From: Ambrosia x helenae
Taxonomy: Eukaryota; Streptophyta; Magnoliopsida; Asterales; Asteraceae
Direction: 5' to 3'
DNA: 64,000 nucleotides
Assembly: GCA_030844895.1 (NCBI GenBank)
Contig: CM061231.1
Span: forward strand, 130,853,023-130,917,022
The notes beneath the pieces were generated by a model. The model made no database searches. It saw only the letters and a program-made list of their open reading frames with translations, and was not told the origin of the DNA. The stretch's first letter is position 1. The number at the start of each line of letters is the position of its first letter. The translations under genes and the position numbers were made by a program. Shown piece after piece: positions 10,858-23,197 of this stretch.

Positions 10858-11917
10858 TTATCATGTCACCTGAGGCGTCTTGCGGCCGTGATGTGACGCG
10901 AGTAATGATTGATTGTCGTATGGGACCCTCTGACCCCTTACTCATTTGTATTCACAAAATGAGGCATATGGATAGCCACCTATACTCTTGGAAAGTCGTG
11001 GCTAGACACTAGATGCCCACTTATATAATACAAGATTGTAGTAGTCATCCTACCGCAGGGTTCACCGAACCTTGAACGCAAGCCTAGGATACTCAATTTG
11101 AAATGAGTATGGCTTATCATTCTCGAACGAATGAATTGAATTTCCTTGATGGAAGTGTCCCGTGTGATATGATTGATATCTGTGGCAATTCAAATTCGTG
11201 TGCTTCATCGCCAGAATTTCATATGTGATAGGAATTATCACTCCCAGCGTTCGGGGTATACTGCTCAAAGCCCTTTGTAGGGCATACGTGTACATCTCTA
11301 GTACGTTGAATGACAGATGGAGATAGACATATAATCTGGCTTGAGTTGCTCGGGAGATGGCCAATAAATCTTGCAGATTTGAGACTGCTTGAATGAGATG
11401 CGAACCTATTGAGAAGTTATACTAACAAGGCGCGGGCCTTAGGAACTTTGAACTAGTAATAGGCTTACACTGAGTGTTATACACTGAGAGGGTGTTGACG
11501 AGCTTGGAAATTGTAATAGGCCAAACTCTTGATACTCCAGCAGCATGGAGATATCGGTTAAAAATTGGTCTCGCAACGAATAAGCTCGAGCTATCGCCAG
11601 AGCTTAGTGGGACTCTTGATGAATCCCGCAAGTCTGGCCTGAGGAAGCATTGTCAATTCCCCGACCGACGGAATTCAGGTTGACGTGAAGCTCTAATATT
11701 TCAGGAAAACCGATATATGTGCCGGATTGCAAAATCCAAGAGCTCGGTTGTAGCCAGCTCATGAAATTGTGTTCGTTAGAACGCGAAGCGTGAACCTGAG
11801 TTCACGTCGAAAAGAGGAGATCGCGTGAGTCGCAAACACCCCACCCTGTTCAAGGATACCAATGTATCGGACAACTTGAACTAAATTCCGGGACGGAATT
11901 CTCTTAACGGGGGAGAA
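10858..11917 (+). mobile_element. Gypsy (chromovirus-like) internal 3' remnant and polypurine tract
   Basis: No long frame survives. The end reads as the usual tail of chromovirus pol (ATTCCGGGACGGAATTC, compare ...F-R-D-E-I-L...), followed by the polypurine tract TAACGGGGGAGAA at 11905-11917 directly before the LTR. The left limit is unclear: the first 500 bases after the ORF at 10857 show nothing I can name. Confidence 0.6.
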
Positions 11918-14750
11918 TGTGACAACCGGAAAATTCCGTACACGTTTAACGCAATCTTAATCATGAATTTGGAGTAATTAACATGGCTTAAGGTTAATTA
12001 TTCTTAATTGAGCCATTATGAGTCCTACGATGTCCTTCTCGAAGTTCGTGGTCGCCCTTAAGTCTTTAAAGAAAGACTTCGCGTATTTAACATAACGAAC
12101 TGACATCCGTAAAAATTTGTCAAAGTGGACAAACATAAGCCTAATAAATGTAAATACGACACGTATTTACTATTGATGCGATCGAATGTGAAATCGGCGC
12201 GGTAAACGGCAAAAAACGCAGTGTTTTGGAGAAAGCGGAGAGGAATTTACGCGGAAATCAAACGTCAAAATGTGTGGTTTAACCGTTATTGTAAATAATG
12301 TCGTTTATTAAGTTTTGAAATTAAACGAGTCGTTTAATTAGAGGATAGCACGACCGAATCGGTTAATGTGAATTTAACGCGTGTTCCAATTTCACGCGTC
12401 GGGTGACGAAAATAATAACTAAATTGCTCGATTTAGTTGAGTTTTTAATTACGAACATAACCGAATAGCTTTTATGACATGTTTTCAAACCAAAAATGAA
12501 ACCGAGGCATAATACGTTATTACGGGTTCGTATACGCGGTAGACTAGGGTTCTCAGGATTGGACTAGGGTTCGGCTCGGGATCTCGGTTACGGGTCAAAT
12601 CCGGTCAAAACATGAGTTTGGTCAACACACGGTCAAGCTCGGTCAGCTGGTCAATGGGTCAAATCGAGTCAACTCGGTCAACACTCGGTCAAACATGTGG
12701 ACTCGGTCGAACACGTAGTTCTAGACACGTCAAGTCGCGCGCGCATCTTTCGGTATAATTATTTGTGTTTACTTTGCATCGCATATTTATAAATTATAAA
12801 CACAAATAAAACCGGTTTTTAACTCGCGAACGGACCGAAAATAATAAACAAAAAGTATAAATCGGATGTTTGGTTTCGTATATTAGCGTGACATGGTTGT
12901 TGATTATCGGACTTAAATTGTTAGAATATATGTATATACATGTATATTTATATAAATAGTATAATTTATATAGTTGTCGAAACGTAATAAACGTCTAGTT
13001 GAAATCGGACATTATATTAATGGATTAATTGTCTTGTGTTTAGAATTGATTTTTGGAAAATTTGTAGACAACTTTGTCGTCTGGTTTGTGCAAAAACACA
13101 GGAAGCTCTGTTAAAATTTATAAATCCGAAGCACAACGAAGTTAATATCGTTGTGTATTTTTTTTCATAAATAAATTTTCCAAGTGTTTTGATAAATGCA
13201 TTTATACAAATTGCGACGTTTTGACATTAATTATTTGTGATAAATAATAAGCAAATTCCGGACAATATATTCAAAACACACACATATATATATATATAGT
13301 TTTTTTTACCAAGCGTCAAATATGACGAGTTTTTTTTAAAAAAAAACTATTATTAACTAAATGATGCTTGTTGTTCGGAGTAAAAAGATGTATAAACATT
13401 CGATTTTATTCGGAAACCTTTTTATAAAAAGCCAAGTCTTGAGACTTATAAACTACTCGGAGTCAGGAAAACATGTAACAATTGTTAGTAATTGATTTTA
13501 ATTATGTTTTCTCAAAGTATATTTTCCAAAATAAGTATACAAGACAACTACAATTACCCGAATTACCAGACGAGTTACGACTCGAGATGAGTTATACGTT
13601 TCGTGGTATTAGTCCAACATGGTTTACACACGAATAGTAACAGGTGCGCGACTTGGGTACTGTGTCGTATGTGAACACATAAATTATGATAAGTCATGAT
13701 CGGTTCGTCGAGTTAAAACACTTAAGACTCGGGTTAGTACACACGAGTCTAGATAGTTGAATAAACTATATGTTAACCGGAAAATAAGCTAGGATTATAT
13801 TTGATAGACTTTTAAGGTGTCATTGTTGGTGATTAGGTCACGAGGAAGTCAGTCAAAGCTTTGGGCTTTGTTTACTAGCTAAGCAAGGAAATCAAGGTGA
13901 GTTTCACGGCCCCTTTGTACTGTTTTTGTTTTGGGGGAAAGATATGTTTTGTCAAATGTTTTTACATGTCAAATCTTTTACATGTCATAATGTTTTCAAA
14001 TGTTAAAACGTGATACGTGGCATGATGAGTACTTGGGTTTGTTTTTTTTACACCACTCGGGGTGAGTCCTCGCTACTGTAACCATTTACTCGTGTGTTGT
14101 GTGTGTGTTGAAATTGAGAACCGCATGAATATTTGGATAGCGTTATTGGTTCTTGACAAGGCCCACCCCTAATCGATAGCGTCGATTATGCAACTGTGTA
14201 TGCCTGGGGTGCACGTATTCTGAACTAAGTCGTTACTTTCCAAGAAACAACTTCTGCTCGCGGGGCATTATTATTTGTCTTGGTTTGGTTATGGGCTCAA
14301 GGGATTGCTCGTCATAGTTTGTAGGAGTTAGCTACTCTCTACAAAATTCACCGCTTTGGTTTGTTCTACACATGTTCTTGTTAAAATGTTTTGTTATTAT
14401 GGAACTAACACCTGTGAACTCATCAATATTTTATATATTGACGTCTTTTTAAACATATCTTTCAGGTAACTAAATGCTGAACAGGCATGCGGCTAGTACG
14501 GTGGAAGTTGGGATGTCGAACACTGGTTGGGGGTTTCATTCATTGTTACCATCGGGTTGGGACATAAACGGAAATACCCCATATTGGAACTTAATGTTTG
14601 TTGTTTTATGTAATGTTTGAAACAAGGTATTTCTTTTTCGACATATTAATAAACTGATATTTTCTAATTAAATATAGGTTGTGTTGATCTTGACTTTGAT
14701 ATGCTTTCGAGCGTCGTGCCACGTGTTTCCGCCATTGGTGTGGCGTGACA
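11918..14750 (+). repeat. 3' LTR of gypsy element, 2.8 kb
   Basis: It begins TGTGACAACCGGAAAATTCC after the polypurine tract and ends CCGCCATTGGTGTGGCGTGACA. The end strongly resembles the minus-strand LTR ends at 26925 and 31826 (TTTCCGCCATCGG...GTTACA), which supports a related gypsy family. Inside it are a run of GGTCAA motifs (12590-12715) and CAAGGTGAGTTTCACGGCCCC near 13890, a sequence type common in long plant chromovirus LTRs. The bases after the LTR are not a primer-binding site, so this is the 3' LTR; its partner is not in the window. Confidence 0.75.
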
Positions 14751-16579
14751 ACATTTAATTGATCACTAAATATTAAAGTGTCACTTTAAAGATAAATAAA
14801 ACAATAATTCTATTTCTAGGTCTCGTTAGTACAAAGTCGTTAACCAATAGGGATACGTGTCGCCTGGGTCAATTGTAAGAGAGATCCTTCGGTCTTCATG
14901 ATCGTTAACCTACTTAGGGGATACGATGTTGCCAGGACTGACCCTAACGAGAGATCCTTCGGTACGGAACGCGAGAGCTAAGGGAGGTGTACGGTGATCC
15001 AGCACGGAAGTGCAGCCTCCATTTCACGAAGAAGACAAGTCTGCGGACCAAAGACTTGACCGCGGTTTTGGGAGCCTGCTATATGCAAGGCCCTGGCGGA
15101 GTACCTTCGTGCGGACGTGCATTGGGAGGTTGTGCATTCTACTTAGTAGTGGCTCCGCTTCTCTATCAAGGAGTCAACACTTCAAGATCACTCTCGTTCT
15201 CCTCACATTTAATTAATTTAAATTACTAATTTTAGTGATAAACTTAACTATTTATACAAAAGGGCCCCGAGATGTGCATATCAGTTTACTCTACTATTTT
15301 ATCCCTTTATTTTATCAAAACCTAAAAACCTTTACAAAACTATTTCTTTTAAGAACCCCTCCGTTTTATTTTTCTTTTAAAACCCGATTAGTTATCTGAT
15401 GAACGGTTGAGTAGGGGAAAGTGTGTTCTCTTGGAATACGATACTCGGTATTTACCCTAGAAAGCTATACTATACACGTTAGGTTCTCCGCCTATCTGTT
15501 GGTTTTAGTTTCTAAAGTAATTATCGTTTACTTTATAAATTTAAAACTTGTTAATAAGGTTTAGTAAAAATCAGTCGATTTCCACAAACTAATGTTTTGG
15601 GATAGACACATTAAGTTTTTAGGAACGAGGAAATTCACATCTTTTTATTTTGCTAAAACCATACGCATTAGTGGTGGTGGGTTTTGTTGGTGGTGGATTG
15701 GCTTGTCAGGTGGGTGTAGGGTTTTCTGGTGGGTTCATGGAGGGTGAAGGAGACAGTGGACATATTTTTGGAAGTTACAATGGTTATGGTAAAGGAGACG
15801 TCGGTGGTGGTTGTTTTTTAGATCAATGCAAACCTGAGCAAAGCCTCTCGAAGTAGGTTATTTTTCTTTAAACATTGATTTTTTTTTATATATTTTTGCA
15901 ATCCGTTGATTTTGTGGTCTTTTAAAGGATGATTTTTTTTTTTTTGGAGTTTTTAATTTTGTCAATTTTGAACTTATTTAGTCTGGAAAATAAGATGTTT
16001 GATAATGAATTTGTCTTAGTGTTTTTTTTATGTAAATAGGGATGTAAATAATTTTGTAGATAATGTGTTTTTTGGTTTATGTTAATGTAAATAGGAGTCA
16101 CATTTGTTTTTTTTTTTCATGATGTACACTGGTGTAATAATTATAGTTATAACTGGCTATCTACATTGGTGTAATATGAATTTTATAGGTGTTGCTGATT
16201 ATTTACAATGGTGTATTGCAAAATATGATTATTATAGCTATCACTAGTTATCTACAATGATGTAATACAAATTTTATAGATATTGTTGGGGTAATTACAT
16301 TAGTGTAAATAATTTTTTTAGATGTTGCTCAACAATGGTGTACTGCAAAAAAATTTACTGTAAACTAAAAAAATTGATATGTTTTAAATTAAAAAATAAA
16401 AACTAAAAGGAATTAGATAACTAAAATAGATTATTTGATAGGTGATGGTGTTTTACCTAAATACCATTTCATGATATAATATTGTTTTTTCTCTCAAATT
16501 CCTTTATATTTTATTATAGTTTAATCACAATCACAAATATATTACACGATTAATTAAAGGTGTGGCTGATAAGTGAATT
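14751..16579. other. Old intergenic sequence, possibly LTR-element remnant
   Basis: The direct repeat GAGAGATCCTTCGGT occurs at about 14878 and 14949, and GGAATACGATACTCGGTATT is at about 15434. The latter style is familiar from leaders or LTR ends of plant gypsy elements such as Athila, but I cannot show borders. Small open frames at 14987-15229 and 15650-15856 have no recognisable content. From about 16117 to 16345 a degenerate unit containing TGGTGTAAT and TTATCTACA recurs at about 60-90-base spacing. Confidence 0.35.
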
Positions 16580-16632
16580 CTTATGGTTCTCACAACTCAA
16601 CATGATTCTCATTTTAACCTAACCCTATATAG
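16580..16632 (-). mobile_element. Helitron-like 5' terminus (family 2), isolated
   Basis: On the minus strand it reads TATAGGGTTAGGTTAAAATG...TTGTGAGAACC, the same style of terminus as those found beside the TA tracts at 20750, 21427 and (plus strand) 19005. No matching CTAG end was found to its left, so only the end is called. Confidence 0.4.
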
Positions 16633-17102
16633 ATATATAAGCTTAGTATATAGAGAAAAACTTGTTTTTTTTTTAAGAAACTCTAGGAACCCCATTGAAG
16701 GAACCATAATGATCCACATCATCCACTAACCATAACATATTCCCATTTCTCTCTTTATTTTTAAATTCCAAATTCCGGTCTCGCTCTTATCCCCTCTCCT
16801 TCTCCTCATATTTCTCTCTATCTCTCTCTAAAAACACCATAACCACCTCCTATGGCTTCCACCATAACCACCACCAATGGACAACACCACCAAAACAATA
16901 AACAACTATAGTGATCATAACAGCCTCCACAGGTGAAGAAGGTGGTTCCAAGCACTATTTAGGTGGCAAATGAGCGATGGTGTTGCAGGTCATAGATCTT
17001 TGACGAGGTGGTTTCTCAGGTTATGTCTCTAGTTCCTCTTGGCACACATAATGTGTGTGTGTTTGTTATATTGGTATGGCTTTATTATTATTATTATTTT
17101 TA

Positions 17103-17146
<44 letters not shown>

Positions 17147-18221
17147 CAATAATAATATTAATAAGGATTGGGATTATTTGTGTTTTTTAAGGATTTGGAA
17201 GTTTTTTAGGGGATGCTGAAGATGGTGACGCAAATTCTATACGGTAAGTTCTTTGTACGCAGAGCTGTTAATGTTATTGGGGTTTTCGAATATGTTTATA
17301 TTAGCGTTTGATATGTTGGGGGAAGCCGCCAGGATGATTTAGTAAAGTGACACGCACATTTAATAAGTTATAAGTTATACATGCTAATAAGTTATGACTA
17401 AGTTAGGTTGATTCCAGTTGTATATGTTAATGGAAACAAAAGTCATTTTCTCATATGGATTTTTGTCGTAAATCTCTGTATATTTTTTACGATTCCTGTG
17501 TACGCTTTATAATTTTCAAATGATGGTTTTTCATATGTTAACACAAATGTTTTTGATGCATATGAAAATGTTTAATATGCAATACTGGTGTTTTTATTAT
17601 TACAATCCCACCATAAATATCAGTTAACATGTTTTCACCTAAGTTGGGTTTATTTCCGTTACATATGTTAATAGAAACAAAAGTCATTTTTTCATATGAA
17701 TTTTTATCTGCAGATCTGTTTATATTATTGGGGTTTTTGAATGTGTTTATATAATAGTTTGATATATTGCGGGAAGCCTGCAGGATGATATAGTAAAGTG
17801 ACACGCATGTTTAATAAGTTATAACATATGAAACTAGTAAGCTGACATGCATGTTATAACAGATGTGGATTTTTGTTGTCATATTAGTTCAACACCAGTA
17901 GCATATGTTCAAGGAAACAAATTTATTTTTTAACATGGATGAAATGAATGTTACCTCTGTTTAATATGTTAAATTGGAACTAATTTTACATATGTTGTAC
18001 AACTATGTAGTCTTTATGATCTTTTTGCCATAGTTAAAATTTGATAGTCTTGACAACTAGGCTTCACATGCTAAACGTTTGAATATGCAAATTGATGAAT
18101 TTGTATTCTCTGTAGGTTAAGAGATTTTTGTATGCAAAGATGTAGATGATTATCAAGAATGAAGCATAGTTTATATTTTTTTTTTCTTTTTATGGTAGTT
18201 TTTTAGCATTTTTTAAAATAA
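16633..18221. repeat. AT-rich region with TTA microsatellite and ~240-bp degenerate tandem repeat
   Basis: A (TTA)n tract runs from 17082 to 17142. Then AAGTTAGGTTGATTCCAGTT...ATGTTAATGGAAACAAAAG (17400) recurs at about 17640 and more weakly at 17880. GTTTGATATGTTGGGGGAAG...AGTGACACGC (17308) recurs at 17757. The spacings (about 240 and 450) suggest a degenerate tandem unit of 225-245 bases. The Tyr-rich open frame at 17008-17190 is only the microsatellite. No gene is seen. Confidence 0.55.
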
Positions 18222-18230
18222 TTATATTTG

Positions 18231-18509
18231 AGGAAATTAGATTTAAATACTCCAAACTATTTTTTGTTGGCCGATATCACTCTCAACTATCACTTTGACT
18301 ACCAATACTCCCAACTTTACACTTTGTTCTGTCACCCTCATTTTGAAATTATCAGGGTCAAGTTCTGATGATGAGGAAATGTTTGCATCTTAGTTTAGGG
18401 GTGACATAACAAACAAAGTGTAAAGTTTGAAGTATTGGTAGTCAAAGTGATAATTATGGGTGATATTGGCCAACGAGCAATAGTTTGGAGTATTTAAATT
18501 CAATATCCT
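18231..18509. mobile_element. Mutator-type MITE, 279 bp, with 9-bp TSD
   Basis: Inverted repeats of nearly 100 bases flank a short spacer. The left begins AGGAAATTAGATTTAAATAC and the right, reversed, AGGATATTGAATTTAAATAC; both continue through ATCACTTTGACTACCAATAC and TTTACACTTTGTT. The flanks carry the 9-base direct repeat TTATATTTG at 18222-18230 and 18510-18518. Nine bases is the Mutator superfamily signature. There is no coding capacity. Confidence 0.88.
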
Positions 18510-18518
18510 TTATATTTG

Positions 18519-18943
18519 TACGAAAATGTTTGTTACGTTTTATTGTTGATTGTAATGACTATTTTTTTGTCACTTGTAGGAAATATTTTGTTACGTATTA
18601 ATATTTGATTTGTAATGATTTTTTATTTATTTATACATTATATGTGTTACAAATGTAACACAACATATGTTACATGTGTAACAGTGTCTGACATACTTAA
18701 GACAATGTGCACAAAAGCTAGAGATAGATGATGTGGCAAGTGTCAGATCAACTTTTTCGAAGATATTTTATCAAAAATATACTTTGACCTTATTTCCTCT
18801 TATTTGTTCTTTTGCACACTTTTTCACATATTTTAATTAAAATCAAAATTCCTTAAAAAATATGACCATAGATCAACTAGATGGATGGTAGAGATAATGT
18901 TTATTGTGGTTTCTTCAAATAAATTAGGTTTTCATTTTATCCC

Positions 18944-18948
<5 letters not shown>
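18519..18948. other. AT-rich spacer, nothing recognised
   Basis: I see no open frame, element border or repeat beyond an ATATGTTACATGTGTAAC-like run near 18640-18685. Confidence 0.4.

Positions 18949-19012
<64 letters not shown>
18949..19012. repeat. (TA)n microsatellite, 64 bp
   Basis: An uninterrupted TA run. TA tracts also sit beside the Helitron ends at 20749, 21427, 26129 and 44741, in keeping with Helitron insertion at AT dinucleotides. Confidence 0.95.
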
Positions 19013-19016
<4 letters not shown>

Positions 19017-19385
19017 CAAGATCCTTTACATAGTGTTTTTTTTTTGTGAGAAATGTGAGAAGGTGTTTTAGCCATTAGATGATCTTAATCAATGGTTTAG
19101 ATTTAATGAGTGGCATTTTTGTAATTAGTGTTTAATTATTAATAATAAAATACAATGCTCAAGGGTGTAACTGTAATTCGCTTATCACATTTAAAGAGTC
19201 TGATGAAAGAGAATGAGAGAAACCGCTTGAATTACTAGAATCTCGCCCAATTATTAACAAAAACAATTGTCCCTATTTTAAGCAATAAATCTCTCACTTT
19301 AAATACAACAACTTTCATTCAAATCCATCTATATTAACCTATGGAGTATTAAAATTATATTAAACTTCTACTATTTTATATCTTA
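19013..19385 (+). mobile_element. Helitron-like 5' terminal segment, plus strand
   Basis: It starts next to the TA tract with AGGGTCAAGATCCTTTACAT...TTTGTGAGAAATGTGAGAAGG, in the style of the family-2 5' ends seen on the minus strand at 20750 and 21427. A plus-strand CTAG end was not found before H1 begins at 19386, so the piece is probably truncated. There is no coding. Confidence 0.35.
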
Positions 19386-20745
19386 CTAGCTGATTACCCC
19401 GAGAGCGTCCCGGGGTTGAAAAATCTAATTTTATGTGATAACCTATTGCAAATGGCTCAAGTTAACTAACCACAAAATCTCTCAATTATTGCATGTTCAT
19501 GTATTCTAATCAGTAATAACTCATATTCCCACAAAATCTAATTTTACGTGATAACATGAACACTTTGTGTGTTTTTTTTCCTGTATGAACGAACCCCCAC
19601 AAAAAATAGTCGATTTTTTCTCCGTTTTTTATATAGCACTATGGTATTCGTTGGAAAGATAATAAAACGCTCGTTAATTTGGTGTAATTTTTTCCTTTAA
19701 AAAATCCCGTGTATAAAAGATATAAACTTTTAAAAATTATGGGAGGAAATATGAGAGACAAAATTTTAAATTTATTTTTAAATTATTTTTTCCTAAAATA
19801 ACTCAATTTAATTAAAAAAAGGAAACAATTCAAAAACACCAAAAACACCAAAAACTCTCCATTATGATGCCACGTGGCACTCTCAATGGTAGGTTGAGAC
19901 CTCCATTGCATGCCACGTCAGCATATACGTTTTCTTTTATATATATAGATAGATTAACTTCAAAAGTAATATATATTGTGATGCATAGTAATAAATTATT
20001 GTTTCAGTGACGATCGGTTAGACTTGGTAACAGACATATAATATCGCTTAAAATAGAATTCACAAACTAAATTAGTCAACAAAGATTTGGTATTATATAC
20101 AAACATGACTGTGTTTTTTATGCTTTGGTGTAAAATCATAAACATATTGCTATATGGTAAGTACATAAAAACACTGATATATCATAAAACACAAAAGACT
20201 AAGAAAACACTACTATATCGTAAAACACTATACTACACTGCTGTATCGTAAAACACTATACTACACTGCTATATCGTAAAACATTATACTACACTGCTGT
20301 AAAATAACAAAAAAACATAAAAACACTGTTATATCATAAAAAACACTATACTACATTAAAAAACAATGATATGTATCGGAATATAAAAAATAAAACACAG
20401 TATGAACAGTTTTGAAAAAAAATATAAAACACATTAATACGAATTGATTCGGATAAAATACAACAATATGATATTTGACTGATCGATGTAATTGAATATG
20501 AGTTAGAATTCAAGAATACTGATTCTTTATAAAAGCTTCAGTAAAATGGTTTTAATCAAAATAAAAATCCATATTATTGCTCATAATTAAGAATGTAATT
20601 AATTAGATATATATCTACTAAAAATAAGATTATCAATACAAATTACAATGATGCCTTTTAATTAAAAAAAATAGGTTGTCAAATGTCACTCTATGATAGG
20701 TTCTCACACTTCTCACATAAAATGGGTTTTGTACAAGAACCTAAA

Positions 20746-20750
<5 letters not shown>
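19386..20750 (-). mobile_element. Helitron-like element H1 (non-autonomous)
   Basis: The 3' end on the minus strand is CTAG (19386-19389, preceded on the plus strand by A). Eight bases inside it are the arms CCCCG (19397-19401) and CGGGG (19411-19415), the Helitron terminal hairpin. The proposed 5' end is at the TA tract near 20750, on the minus strand TATAGGTTTAGGTTCTTGTA...GTGTGAGAACC. The body is AT-rich and includes a short run of repeats of the form ACACTATACTACACTGCT(A/G)TATCGTAAA (about 20200-20300). There is no Rep/helicase coding. Pairing of the two ends is inference. Confidence 0.5.
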
Positions 20751-20798
<48 letters not shown>

Positions 20799-21424
20799 TA
20801 GTAAGCAACCCGCGCGATGCAGTGGCAGCGACAATTTGCAACCGGTACTCGTTTACTTTTTGCTAATCAATCGACTCGTAATATATTATATAGTACTTAA
20901 GTTAGTTTTCTTATTCATAAAATATGTTACAATTCAATTAAGTGACAATTAGTTTTCTGATCACAAAAATTTCCATTTGAAATGCTAGTCAAGGTTACTT
21001 GAATTAATATATTTTTTTCATGAATTAAACGATGCTATTTCCTTTGTTAAGTAAACAAAATTGAGATGTCTAAAAAATTAATTTTAGTTTTGAAAAAAAA
21101 TATAAAACACATTATTACGAATTGATTCGGATAAAATACAACAATATGATATTTGACTGATCGATGTAATTGAATATGAGTTAGAATTCATGAATACTGA
21201 TTCTTTATAAAAGCTTCAGTAAAAATGGTTTTAATCAAAACAAAAATCCCTATTATTGCTCATAATTAAGAATGTAATTAATTAGATATATATCTACTAA
21301 AAATAAGATTATCAATACAAATTACAATGATGCCTTTTAATTAAAAAAAATAGGTTGTCAAATGTCACTCTATGATAGGTTCTCACACTTCTCACATAAA
21401 ATGGGTTTTGTACAGGAACCTAAA

Positions 21425-21486
<62 letters not shown>

Positions 21487-21776
21487 CTAGTAAGCAACCC
21501 GCGCGATGCAGCGGCAGCGACAATTTGCAACCCGGTACTCGTTTACTTTTTGCTAATCAATCGGCTCGTAATATATTATATAGTACTTAAGTTAGTTTTC
21601 TTATTCATAAAATATGTTACAATTCAATTAAGTGACAATTAGTTTTCTGATCACAAAAATTTCCATTTGAAATGCTAGTCAAGGTTACTTGAATTAATAT
21701 ATTTTTTTCATGAATTAAACGATGCTATTTCCTTTGTTAAGTAAACAAAATTGAGATGTCTAAAAAATTAATTTTA
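20409..21776. repeat. 678-bp direct tandem duplication
   Basis: Unit 1 (20409-21086) and unit 2 (21087-21776) are nearly identical, with a few substitutions and a longer TA tract in unit 2. Each unit holds a family-2 Helitron 5' end, a TA tract (20749-20790; 21427-21481), and a Helitron 3' end ACTAGTAAGCAACCCGCGCG. The two copies read straight into each other at TAATTTTAGTTTTGAAAA, so the duplication is recent and tandem. Tyr/Ile open frames across the TA tracts are not genes. Confidence 0.9.
20798..21430 (-). mobile_element. Helitron-like element H2 (non-autonomous, ~630 bp)
   Basis: The minus-strand 3' end is CTAG at 20798-20801 with the GC-rich CCCGCGCGATGC just inside. The 5' end is at the TA tract near 21427 (AGGTTTAGGTTCCTGTACAA on the minus strand). 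It lies inside the tandem duplication, so it may be a product of that duplication rather than an independent insertion. Confidence 0.5.
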
Positions 21777-23197
21777 TTCAACTAAGTTGTTGGTTATGGT
21801 TCCATTAAATTACTATTACAACAATAAAGCATGATATGCATCGAAAGATTGCATCGTCTCACAAACCATTTTCCTAAGGCACCTGATTTATATTTCAAGA
21901 ACCCGAGCGGCAGAGCCTACTTTGAGCTAGTCATGGTGCTTGAACCACTGGGGTGTTCGGACCAGGATTGAGGGGGTCAAACCGGATTTTGATTAAAGAA
22001 ATTCCCATTTTGCCATATTTATTTTTATATTGTTTAGGACATCAACGGTTCTTACATCCGGTCGAACCGCTAGTGGACCCATTCGACCTAACCTGCTCCG
22101 AGCTCCGACCCATTACAAAAGGTTACCCAATCCGACCCATTAGACGACGCACCCAAAATCAATTTCATTAATTAAAACTTAATTACTAAACAATTTGCCA
22201 GCATACTAAATTCGCCCTTGATGAAGATATGCCTAAAATCAATTTCATTAATTAAAAACTTCAATGTTAAACAATATTCGAGCATACTAAAGACACAAAT
22301 GATTTGCTTACCAACCATGTGCTTTATCCATAAAGATTTGTATATGCCCAAATATAAAGATGCCTCATCTAAATAGAAAACAAATATAAAACCATCAATC
22401 GTCGAAAAGGTTGAATATGAACGCTGAAACCTAAGATTCATGGTGAAACTATTGAGAAGAAATCAAACATAACGGAAAAGATTTTTCATTGACGGTTACC
22501 TCACTTGAACCTCTATAGTGCCGGACTCGTCCCTTGTGTGTACCGTTGACGAAACCATCATTTTCCGTTTATTATGGCTTCATAATAATAAACTGTAAAT
22601 TACCACCGTGCATGATAATATCTTAATAGATGCAATATTGTGATTGTCATGGTATTAGCAAAAACACAATTCTGATATCAACTAAAATTAGAAACAAATG
22701 ATCGAGTCACCACTCATACTCTTTATCTCATATCTGCAAAGGGCTGCTCCTACAAAAATAACCAATTAAATAAACAAATCAATAAATAAGAAGGTTCCAT
22801 TGGTTCATAACATAGTTATCAAAGGGGTGGGGTGCAATCAAGGCGCTTAGGCTCCGCCTGTGGCCTAGGCGAGAAGCGCAAAAAAGCGCGAGCCTGAGAA
22901 AAAAAAAGCGCAAATAAAAAAAATAAAAAAATCACCAAATCATTACAAACAACAATCATCTTATAAAATAGGGGAATTAGTAATGAACTAAAAAATTGGC
23001 CATATATAACGTGTGCTATTAACCTATTGGATTCTGGCACCCAATTTGGGTTAGTCACTAATAATAAGCAGATCAAATCACAAGAAGGCGGCAACCAAAG
23101 TGTCAAATGGTGGCGCAGTCCAGGAGCAACTTTTGATGTAATCGTCAAAAGCACATTGTTTGGGAATGAAGCATGTTAATTTCATGTTGTGAAGTAA
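21777..23197. other. H3 body without assigned genes; 81-bp duplication and GC-rich patch
   Basis: AAAATCAATTTCATTAATTA occurs at 22153 and 22234, an imperfect 81-base tandem duplication with ...AGCATACTAAA following each. At 22820-22915 a GC-rich patch (AAGGCGCTTAGGCTCCGCCT, GCGAGAAGCGC) resembles a common plant MITE type with G/C-rich ends, but I find no clear target duplication. Around 22500-22560 the minus strand has a short coding-like stretch (FVNGTHKGRVRHY) before a possible GT donor, too short to assign. Confidence 0.35.

Noticed and set aside
14860..14970. GAGAGATCCTTCGGT pair as an LTR border
   Set aside because: A short direct repeat only; no TG...CA ends, primer site or target duplication nearby.
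17008..17190. Tyr-rich 60-codon frame
   Set aside because: Produced by the (TTA)n tract and not supported by any promoter or homology.
20683..21590. Open frames with long Tyr-Ile runs
   Set aside because: They are translations of TA microsatellites inside the tandem duplication; codon content outside the runs is random.
22818..22915. GC-rich GGCGC.../...GCGCC patch as a defined MITE
   Set aside because: It looks like a common plant MITE type, but I could not find paired ends or a target duplication.
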